Below, in pieces: positions 57,824 to 64,000 of a stretch of DNA of 64,000 nt. Position 1 is the first letter of the stretch, and every line of letters starts with the position of its first letter. Under the pieces are notes generated by a model, which searched no databases, was not told where the DNA came from, and saw only the letters and a program-made list of their open reading frames with translations. Both the position numbers and the translations under genes were made by a program. Source of the DNA: Acidobacteriota bacterium (GTDB lineage Bacteria > Acidobacteriota > Aminicenantia > Aminicenantales > Saccharicenantaceae); assembly GCA_039683095.1 (NCBI GenBank), contig JBDKSB010000012.1:1117846-1181845 (forward strand). Reading direction: 5' to 3'.

Positions 57824-58569
57824 TGTCCCTGCGCCGTCTGCGGGCCGACCTCCACATCCACACCTGCCTGTCCCCCTGCGGCGAGCTGTCGATGTCGCCG
57901 CGGGCGGTCGTCGAGCGGGCCCGGGCGGCCGGGCTCGACCTCATCGCCGTCACCGACCACAACACGACCGAGAACGCCGCCGCCGCCACGGCCGCGGCCG
58001 GCGGAACCGGGCTGGCCGTCCTGCCCGGCATCGAGCTGACGACCGCCGAGGAGGTCCACGTCCTCGGGCTCTTCGACGCCGGCGCCGACCTCGGCCCTTT
58101 CCAGGCCGAGGTCTACCGCAACCTGCCCGACGTCCCGTCGAAAGCGAAGTTCATCGAGGACCAGGTCCTCGTCGACGCGGACGACTATGTCATGGGCTTC
58201 TGCCCCCGGGGCCTGTTCGGGGCGACGCGGTTCCCGGTCCGGGACGCCGTCGAGCTCATCCACGCCCACGGCGGGCTGGCCATCGCCTGCCACGTCGACC
58301 GCGAGGCCTTCGGCATCATCGGCCAGCTCGGCTTCATCCCGCCCGGACTCGGGCTCGAGGCCGTCGAGGTCTCGCCCCGGACGACGGCGGCCGAGGCCCG
58401 GGCAAGCCTCGGCTCCATCGGGTCCCTGCCCATCGTCCGCTTCTCCGACGCCCACAGGCCCGAGGAGATCGGCGCGGCCGTCACCGAATTCCTCGTGGCC
58501 GGCCCGTCGCTCGGGGAGATCCGCCTGGCCCTGGCCGGCGAGTCCGGACGGGAGGTCCTCGCTCCATGA
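57823..58569 (+). CDS. PHP domain phosphoesterase
   Basis: 248 aa from the ATG at 57823 (TGATG overlap with the previous stop). Metal ligands of the PHP trinuclear site: DLHIHTCLSPCG, VTDHNT, PGIELTTAEEVHVLGLF, ACHVDREAFG and FSDAHRPEEI. Related proteins hydrolyse phosphate esters such as nucleotides or oligonucleotides. In this module it may remove a phosphate or a nucleotide signal set by the ATPases. SD-like sequence upstream is poor, consistent with coupled translation. Confidence 0.88.
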   Translation: MSLRRLRADLHIHTCLSPCGELSMSPRAVVERARAAGLDLIAVTDHNTTENAAAATAAAGGTGLAVLPGIELTTAEEVHVLGLFDAGADLGPFQAEVYRNLPDVPSKAKFIEDQVLVDADDYVMGFCPRGLFGATRFPVRDAVELIHAHGGLAIACHVDREAFGIIGQLGFIPPGLGLEAVEVSPRTTAAEARASLGSIGSLPIVRFSDAHRPEEIGAAVTEFLVAGPSLGEIRLALAGESGREVLAP

Positions 58570-59096
58570 TGGAGGACCTCTCGCTCCACATCCTCGATCT
58601 CGCCGAGAACGCGGTGGCCGCGGGCGCGACGCGCGTCCTCATATCGGTCAACGAAAACGAGCGGCGCGATGTGCTGACCATCCGGGTCGCCGACGACGGC
58701 CGGGGCATGCCGGCGGCGGACCGGGCCCGGGCCCTCGACCCGTTCTTCACGACCGGGCGGAAGAGGACCGGCCTCGGGCTGCCTCTGCTGGCCCAGACGG
58801 CCGAGCTCTGCGGCGGCCGCCTGACCATCGCTTCGGCGCCCGGCCGGGGCACGGCGGTCGAGGCTCGCTTCCCGTTCTCGCACCTGGACCGGCCGCCGCT
58901 GACGCGGATGGCCGAGACCATGATGACCCTGTTCTTCGGCCATCCGGGCGTCAGCTTCCGCTACGCCCACGCCCGCAACGGCCGTCGTTTCAGCGTGTTG
59001 CGGCGGGGCCGGGAGAGCGCCGCGGCGGACGCGGCCGAGATCACCGCGCTGCGCGACGCGTTGCGGGCGGGATTGAAGCGGGTCGGAGCGGCGTGA
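58566..59096 (+). CDS. GHKL ATPase (histidine kinase-like) protein
   Basis: 176 aa. N-box in LHILDLAENAVAAGA, G1 in VADDGRGM, F-box and G2 in DPFFTTGRKRTGLGLPLL, followed by an added ~60-residue C-terminal region (SFRYAHARNGRRFSVL). It lacks the His phosphoacceptor region. HydE-type ATPases of this kind accompany bifurcating [FeFe] hydrogenases in acetogens. Last gene of the module, overlapping the PHP gene by four bases. Confidence 0.88.
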   Translation: MMEDLSLHILDLAENAVAAGATRVLISVNENERRDVLTIRVADDGRGMPAADRARALDPFFTTGRKRTGLGLPLLAQTAELCGGRLTIASAPGRGTAVEARFPFSHLDRPPLTRMAETMMTLFFGHPGVSFRYAHARNGRRFSVLRRGRESAAADAAEITALRDALRAGLKRVGAA

Positions 59097-59102
59097 GGGC
59101 GG

Positions 59103-61289
59103 TCAGGGCCCGTTGGAGCCGACCTTCTTTTGCAGGCTCTCCAGCTCGGCCCGGGCCTTGGCGACATTGGCCGCGCTCTCGCCCTGGGCGTTCCGGAGAT
59201 ACATGCGCAGCGCCTCAGCCGCTTCGCGGAGGTCGCCGCGCTTCTCGTAGGCCACGGCCAGGTTGAAGAACCCGACCGGCGTCGGCCGGATGGCCACGGC
59301 CTGGCGCAGCAGCGAGATGGCCTGGTCGTATTCGCCGAGGTAGGAGTGGGCGATCCCGGCGAACTGGTAGAAGGCCTGCTCCTCCGGGAAATCGGCCGCC
59401 AGCTTCTCGTAGACGGCGATGGCTTCCTTCAACGACCCGGTCGAGGCCAGGTTCCCGGCATAGCTCATCCGGAGATGACGGCTCTCCGGTTCCACGGCCA
59501 GGGCCCGTTCATAGAAGGCCCGGGCCTCGGCCTTCCGGTTCGTCGCGTCCAGGATGCCGGCGGCGACGGTCAGGGCGTCGAGGTTCTGCGGGTTCAGGGC
59601 CAGGACCTTATCCATGGCTTCCAGGGCTTCCCGCGGCTTGCCGCTGACAAGGTAGGTGTGGCCGAGACGGACGAGGAGGACCTCGGAATCGGGCAGGCGG
59701 GCCAGGCCGCGGACGAGCGTCCGCAGGGCCAGGTCGAAACGGCTCTGCCGGGCCTGGGCCAGGGCCAGGTCGACGTAGCCCTCGGGCGAGTCGGGGATCT
59801 CGGCCACGACCCGCTCGAAGGCCTGTTCGGCCTCGGCGAAGCGGCCCGCGGCCTCGAAGGCCTGGGCCTCCTGGATGAGCCGCAGCAGGCCGATCATGTC
59901 TTTCGGATCTGGCGCGGCGCCGCCCGGCGCGGCCGGAGCGAAGTTGACGTAGCCCAGTGAGCGGAGCCGCTCCCGGTCTCCGGACCCGACGGCCGCCGGG
60001 CCGGGGCCCGGGCCTGACCCGGCGGTCAGGCCGAGCAGCTCCCGCTCGAGCGCCTGCCGCATTTCGGCCGCCTTGGCCGGCGTCGCGCCAGCCAGGTCGG
60101 CCTTCTCCGCCGGGTCGTTCCGCAGGTCATAGAGCTCGGGCCGCGGGGCCTGGATGTATTTCCAGGGGCCGGCGACGATCCCGGCCAGCTCCGACCAGCC
60201 GAAGTTCTCCCGCGGGTAGAAGCTCTCGACGAGGCAGGCCAGGCCCGGCCGGGCCGGGTCCTTGATCCAGGGGACGAGGCTCCGCCCTTCCATCGCGGCC
60301 GCATCGCCGGCGAAGCCGAGCGTTTCCAGGATGGTCGGGGCCACGTCCGCCAGCCGGGCCGCGCCTTCGACCACCCTGGGCTTCGGGAAGGAGGCGGGAT
60401 CGCGGACGATCAGGGGAACGCGCACGGTCTCATCGTAAAGGAAGATGCCGTGCCCGCGCTCGACCTTGTCGCCCAGACCCTCGCCGTGGTCGCCGGCCAC
60501 GACGATGAGGGTCTTGTCGAGGAGGCCCCTGGAGGCGAGGGCGTCCAGCGCGGCGCCGACATAGCGGTCCATATAGGCGATCTCGCCGTCGTACGGCCGG
60601 CCGGCCGCTTCTTCCTTGTAGGGCGAGGGCGGGTCGTAGGGCAGGTGCGGATCGTAATAGTGGATCCAGGCGAAGAACCGCGCCCCGTCCCGCTTCTCGA
60701 ACCAGCGCGAGAAGCGGGCGAAGGTCGCCTCAGCCCGGCGCTCGGCGTTGGCCCCCTTCAGGGGCGCCTGGACGTCGAACGTGTCGTCGTAGACGTCGAA
60801 GCCGCGGCCGAGGCCGAACCGGGAATCGACCGAGAAGGACGAGACGAAGGCCGCCGTGGCGAAGCCCTTCGCCTTGAGGATCTCGGCCAGCGTTTTCCAT
60901 TTGGCCGGGAGATCGTGGCCGTTGTTGCGGACGCCGTGCGTGGCCGGATAGAGGCCGGTCATGATGGTGCTGTGCGAGGGCAGGGTCAGCGGGGCCGGGC
61001 AATAGACGCGGGCGAAGCGGATCCCCTCGCCGGCCAGGCGGTCGATGTTGGGGGTCTTCGCCTGGGCGTACCCATAGCAGCCCAGATGGTCGGGCCGCGT
61101 CGTATCCAGGGTGATGAGCAGGATGTTGTGACCGGCGGCGGCTCCGGGCCGGAACGGTCCCCGCCCCTTGGCGAGGAACGCGGCGGCCGCCGCGACGAGC
61201 AGGGCCAAGGCCAGCCCGGCTCCGATCGGCCGGGCCAGCCGGCGCCGGCGCGGCCCGGTCTCCGGGAGGGGACGGTCCGTTTTATCCAT
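59103..61289 (-). CDS. Membrane-anchored sulfatase-like hydrolase with TPR domain
   Basis: 728 aa. A membrane anchor (AGLALALLVAAAAAFLA) leads to an alkaline-phosphatase/sulfatase fold: LLITLDTTRPDHLGCYGY (metal Asps), LPSHSTIMTGLYP, AGDHGEGLGD and VPLIVRDP. The nucleophile position of true sulfatases (Cys in CxPxR) is Thr, in TLPSH, so it cannot be a formylglycine sulfatase; phosphoesterase or phosphotransferase activity is more likely. From ~residue 460 six or so TPRs follow (RFAEAEQAFERVVAEIPDS and similar). It acts outside the cytoplasm. Confidence 0.9.
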   Translation of the reverse strand: MDKTDRPLPETGPRRRRLARPIGAGLALALLVAAAAAFLAKGRGPFRPGAAAGHNILLITLDTTRPDHLGCYGYAQAKTPNIDRLAGEGIRFARVYCPAPLTLPSHSTIMTGLYPATHGVRNNGHDLPAKWKTLAEILKAKGFATAAFVSSFSVDSRFGLGRGFDVYDDTFDVQAPLKGANAERRAEATFARFSRWFEKRDGARFFAWIHYYDPHLPYDPPSPYKEEAAGRPYDGEIAYMDRYVGAALDALASRGLLDKTLIVVAGDHGEGLGDKVERGHGIFLYDETVRVPLIVRDPASFPKPRVVEGAARLADVAPTILETLGFAGDAAAMEGRSLVPWIKDPARPGLACLVESFYPRENFGWSELAGIVAGPWKYIQAPRPELYDLRNDPAEKADLAGATPAKAAEMRQALERELLGLTAGSGPGPGPAAVGSGDRERLRSLGYVNFAPAAPGGAAPDPKDMIGLLRLIQEAQAFEAAGRFAEAEQAFERVVAEIPDSPEGYVDLALAQARQSRFDLALRTLVRGLARLPDSEVLLVRLGHTYLVSGKPREALEAMDKVLALNPQNLDALTVAAGILDATNRKAEARAFYERALAVEPESRHLRMSYAGNLASTGSLKEAIAVYEKLAADFPEEQAFYQFAGIAHSYLGEYDQAISLLRQAVAIRPTPVGFFNLAVAYEKRGDLREAAEALRMYLRNAQGESAANVAKARAELESLQKKVGSNGP

Positions 61290-61324
61290 GGGGAGTCCAG
61301 ATTAAGACATTTTGGGAAATAGTC

Positions 61325-61362
61325 AAGAAAAGGGGCCCGCCCCCCGCGCGGGAGGCGGGCCC
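61325..61362 (-). terminator. Terminator of the TonB-dependent receptor
   Basis: GGGCCCGCC pairs with GGCGGGCCC (9 bp); on the minus strand it is followed by CCTTTTCTTG. It lies just after the receptor stop codon. Confidence 0.7.
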
Positions 61363-61391
61363 GTCGCGCCTGATCCCGGAGGATCGTCCGG

Positions 61392-64000
61392 TCAGAAGGA
61401 GAACTTGAGCCCGAGCCGGGCGGACCAGGAACCGAACCGGGTCGCCCATTTGTTGTACCCGTAGTCCGAGTCCCCGGCGTCCGCGACCATGACCAGGTAA
61501 TCCCTGGCCAGGGTCCCGTCGAGGATCTGCGTATTGGTCGCGTAGATGCCGTCCAGGTTGAGCGTCATCTCGTAGCTCTGGACCGTCTTGGTGTTGGTCG
61601 CGTTGTCGATCTGGAGGTTGATGGAGGCGCGGTACTTGTCGCCGAGCTTGAGGGTGTAATCCAGATAGAGGTCGGCCCAGAAGGTGAAGGGCAGGCGGCC
61701 CCGGTCCCCGCGGTTCTCGGGATAGATGTAACGGTCGTTGAGATAGAGCTTCGTCGTCAGGGGCAGCCCGCTTCGTCCGTAGGCCACGAGGCCCACGGTC
61801 AGCCCGAACGGGAAGGAGTAGGAGCCATAGGCCTTGACGTAGTGCGTCCGGTCCTGGGCCAGGGGCCCCTTGAGGACATATCCCTTGGCGTCGTACATGA
61901 TGTAGAAATCATCATAGTACTGTTCAACGTTCGGGCCGATGCGGCCTTCGCCGCCGCTGACCTCGTCGGAGCTGGCCAGGCCGGAATAATTCCCCGAGAC
62001 GCGGCTCAGGGTGTAGTTGATCCCGCCCTGCCAGTTGTGGCTGAACCTCTTTTCCAGGGAGATGTTCAGCCCGAGGTACTCCCGCGTGGCTTTGGGATTG
62101 GGCCAGATCGTATACGTCAGCCCGTCATCCTCGGTCCCGGTCACCTCGTCTTCGCCGGGGTCCGTCCATTTGTCGGGGAACTTTCCTCCCTGGCTCACGG
62201 GCAGCGACCAGCCGTAGCCGGGGTTGGTGACGTAAAAGGTCTCCGTCCATTCCCGCGTCCCGTCGGGATTGGTCGTGATCGCCCAGGCCCCGACGTCCTC
62301 GATCGTCCGGATGAGGTGCTTGTTGACGAAGCGGGCGGAGATCGAAAGGTCCTCGGCCAGCTTCTTCTCGGCCCCGAAGGAGATCTCCCGCTGGGCCGTC
62401 GGCTTCAGGTTCGGGTCGACCCGGCCGAACGACGGCGGCAGGAAATCGAGCGATCCGATGTAGCTGCCGCCGGCCTCCTGGCTGGCCCGGTCGTTGAAGG
62501 CGCCGCTGGCCGCGATCAGGCGGTAATCGAGGGTGTTCAGGGAATAATAATCCTGGACGCGCTTCCAGCCGCCGAAGGTCAGCTCGGCCATGTAGAGCTT
62601 CATGACGTCGTAGTAGATGCCGAAGCTGCCGAAGATCTTCAGCTTGGAATCCCCGAACACGTCGTAGACGACGCCGAGCCGGGGGGCCAGCATCTGGCCG
62701 AAGTCGAACTTGACCGGCTTGTCCGTGAAATTGGGATAGGCTTCGGTCGTCATCGACGGGATGTACTGGCTCTCGGCCCGGAGCCCGAAGTTGACCGTGA
62801 GCTTGCCCTTGATCGTCCAGGAATCCTGGAGGTAGGCCGAGAAATTGTTGGCGTGGATCTTCCAGGATCCTCCGTTGATGGGCTGTGTCCAGGAGCCGCG
62901 GATGTAGTAGTAGCCGTACTGGCCGTAGGCCGGGTTGGGCGTCTCGCCGTCCTCGAGGAACGGGTCCGCCCCGACGCCGATCGGGGCGCCCAGAGCGGTC
63001 GTGGTCCTCCCCCAGTTCAGGTAGACCCGCGGATGCGTCGCCGTGGAATCGTTATCCTCATGAAGGTAGGTATAGCCGAAGCCGGCCTTGAGGGCGTGCT
63101 CCCCCATCCAGTTCAGATAGTAGGAAACATCCAGGTTGTTGCTGACCTTCTCCTCGATGTCACGTTTCGTCTCCCTCAGGACGCCGGAGTCGGTCCAGTA
63201 GCGGGAATGAAGAAGACCCGGATTTTCGACGTAGAACGGCTCGTCCTCGTAGCGGAGGTTGGAATAGCTGAAGTAGAACGTCGACCTGTCCGGCGGCAGG
63301 ATCTGCTGGTCCGTCGTGTTCGCCCAGTGCCAGCCGCTCCGCAGGCTCACGAGCAGGCTGTTGCCCAGGGAATAGTCCGCCGTCAGCGCGGCCGTCCAAT
63401 TGGGATAATCATAGCCTTCCTTGCCCCACTCATAGGACGAATCGTCATAGCCCCGGACGCTCGGGATGGCGCCGCGGTACTTGTTGTAATTCTCGATGAA
63501 GCTGCCCGACAGGCGGAATCCCTTGAACGGAGCGGCCGATATCCGGAGCGATCCCCCCAGATCGGTGTTCCTGTTCCGGAAGCTGGCAAAGGGCCCGGCC
63601 CCGTAGTTGAAATCCCGGGACGCGATCCTCCGGTCGAAGGCCGGGTTCGCCGAAAGGAAGAACCAGAGCTTGTCCTTGACGATGTAGCCGCCCAGGCTCA
63701 GGACCAGCTCGTAGCGGTTGTACTTGTCCCGGTCCTTGCCGTGGTCGAAGTAGAGCGTATCGTTGTTCGCGTATTCCCAGACGGTGTAATCGTCCAGGTT
63801 CTGCTGGAGGTAACCGCGGGTGTAGCCCTGCATCAGCCGGGTGTTGTTCTCATAATAGCCGATGACGTCGCCGTGGAACTCGTTGCCTCCGGAGCGGGTG
63901 ATGATGTTGATGACGCCGCCCATGGAGCCGCCGAACTCGGCGTTGTAGCCGGAGGCCGTGACCTTGACCTCGTCGAGAAGCTCGAGGACGACGTTCTGGC
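61392..64000 (-). CDS. TonB-dependent outer-membrane receptor, 5'-truncated by the window edge
   Basis: At least 869 aa; the reading frame is open to base 64000, so the signal peptide, any carboxypeptidase-regulatory domain and the TonB box lie beyond the window. The visible N-terminus (EVKVTASGYNAEFGGSMGG, INIITRSGGNEFHGD) is the plug domain end. The remainder is a beta barrel rich in Tyr, Trp and Asn, ending in a C-terminal Phe (SARLGLKFSF) as expected for BAM insertion. It is of the large Oar-like type common in Acidobacteriota relatives. Substrate unknown; likely peptides or glycans. Confidence 0.93.
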   Translation of the reverse strand, partial: QNVVLELLDEVKVTASGYNAEFGGSMGGVINIITRSGGNEFHGDVIGYYENNTRLMQGYTRGYLQQNLDDYTVWEYANNDTLYFDHGKDRDKYNRYELVLSLGGYIVKDKLWFFLSANPAFDRRIASRDFNYGAGPFASFRNRNTDLGGSLRISAAPFKGFRLSGSFIENYNKYRGAIPSVRGYDDSSYEWGKEGYDYPNWTAALTADYSLGNSLLVSLRSGWHWANTTDQQILPPDRSTFYFSYSNLRYEDEPFYVENPGLLHSRYWTDSGVLRETKRDIEEKVSNNLDVSYYLNWMGEHALKAGFGYTYLHEDNDSTATHPRVYLNWGRTTTALGAPIGVGADPFLEDGETPNPAYGQYGYYYIRGSWTQPINGGSWKIHANNFSAYLQDSWTIKGKLTVNFGLRAESQYIPSMTTEAYPNFTDKPVKFDFGQMLAPRLGVVYDVFGDSKLKIFGSFGIYYDVMKLYMAELTFGGWKRVQDYYSLNTLDYRLIAASGAFNDRASQEAGGSYIGSLDFLPPSFGRVDPNLKPTAQREISFGAEKKLAEDLSISARFVNKHLIRTIEDVGAWAITTNPDGTREWTETFYVTNPGYGWSLPVSQGGKFPDKWTDPGEDEVTGTEDDGLTYTIWPNPKATREYLGLNISLEKRFSHNWQGGINYTLSRVSGNYSGLASSDEVSGGEGRIGPNVEQYYDDFYIMYDAKGYVLKGPLAQDRTHYVKAYGSYSFPFGLTVGLVAYGRSGLPLTTKLYLNDRYIYPENRGDRGRLPFTFWADLYLDYTLKLGDKYRASINLQIDNATNTKTVQSYEMTLNLDGIYATNTQILDGTLARDYLVMVADAGDSDYGYNKWATRFGSWSARLGLKFSF

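Noticed and set aside
59103-61289. Genuine formylglycine sulfatase
   Set aside because: The modified Cys/Ser of CxPxR is Thr in TLPSH.

Overview
The window is GC-rich, densely coded DNA from a diderm bacterium. A TonB-dependent receptor, lipoproteins, a periplasmic M28 peptidase and a membrane-anchored sulfatase-like/TPR protein argue for an outer membrane. The mix of DUF4382 lipoprotein, sialate O-acetylesterase, M28 and M55 peptidases, sulfatase-TPR protein, anaerobic ferredoxin-type enzymes and [NiFe] hydrogenase fits an anaerobic peptide and sugar fermenter of the Aminicenantes/Acidobacteriota type. That placement is inference from gene content; no rRNA gene is present to test it.

Layout. 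0-13 kb: mixed accessory genes (DAK2-DegV fusion, DUF4382 lipoprotein, ferredoxin-type aldo/keto reductase, tRNA-Asp, PolX, cation efflux, LemA/HtpX-like pair, sialate esterase). 13-25 kb: peptide and amino-acid metabolism (M28, citrate synthase, M55, homoserine dehydrogenase, Cys/Met-type PLP enzyme, class II aldolase, LysR, PruA, aldehyde dehydrogenase). 25-37 kb: murA-HIT-NYN-DUF2520, murB, ligA, a DnaJ/TPR protein, a two-gene glutamine-dependent NAD+ synthetase, rsmI, hsp20. 37-43 kb: a conserved minus-strand run rplU-rpmA-obg-nadD-rsfS-rlmH-dksA-like-comF, three tRNAs and a cluster of palindromic repeats.

43.9-59.1 kb is a single redox block on the plus strand. First comes a group 3d-type NAD-linked [NiFe] hydrogenase (hoxFUYH) with its protease and hypBA. 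Second is a NuoE / 2Fe-2S / NuoF / NuoG-N set with the architecture of flavin-based bifurcating enzymes, but joined to an FMN glutamate-synthase-like protein and not to a hydrogenase catalytic domain. Third is a six-gene module DRTGG / ATPase / [FeFe]-hydrogenase-like protein / DRTGG / PHP / ATPase that looks regulatory. The second and third parts are the best candidates for something undescribed: a predicted NADH-linked, possibly bifurcating, oxidoreductase of unknown substrate beside an H2- or redox-sensing phospho-signalling module.

59-64 kb, minus strand: the sulfatase-like/TPR protein and a TonB-dependent receptor that runs off the right edge.

Two families of non-coding repeats stand out: hairpins with a constant loop and covarying stems (37 and 42 kb), and REP-like palindromes (10.6 and 17.4 kb). 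Several promoters have near-consensus -35/-10 boxes, and three genes look leaderless.
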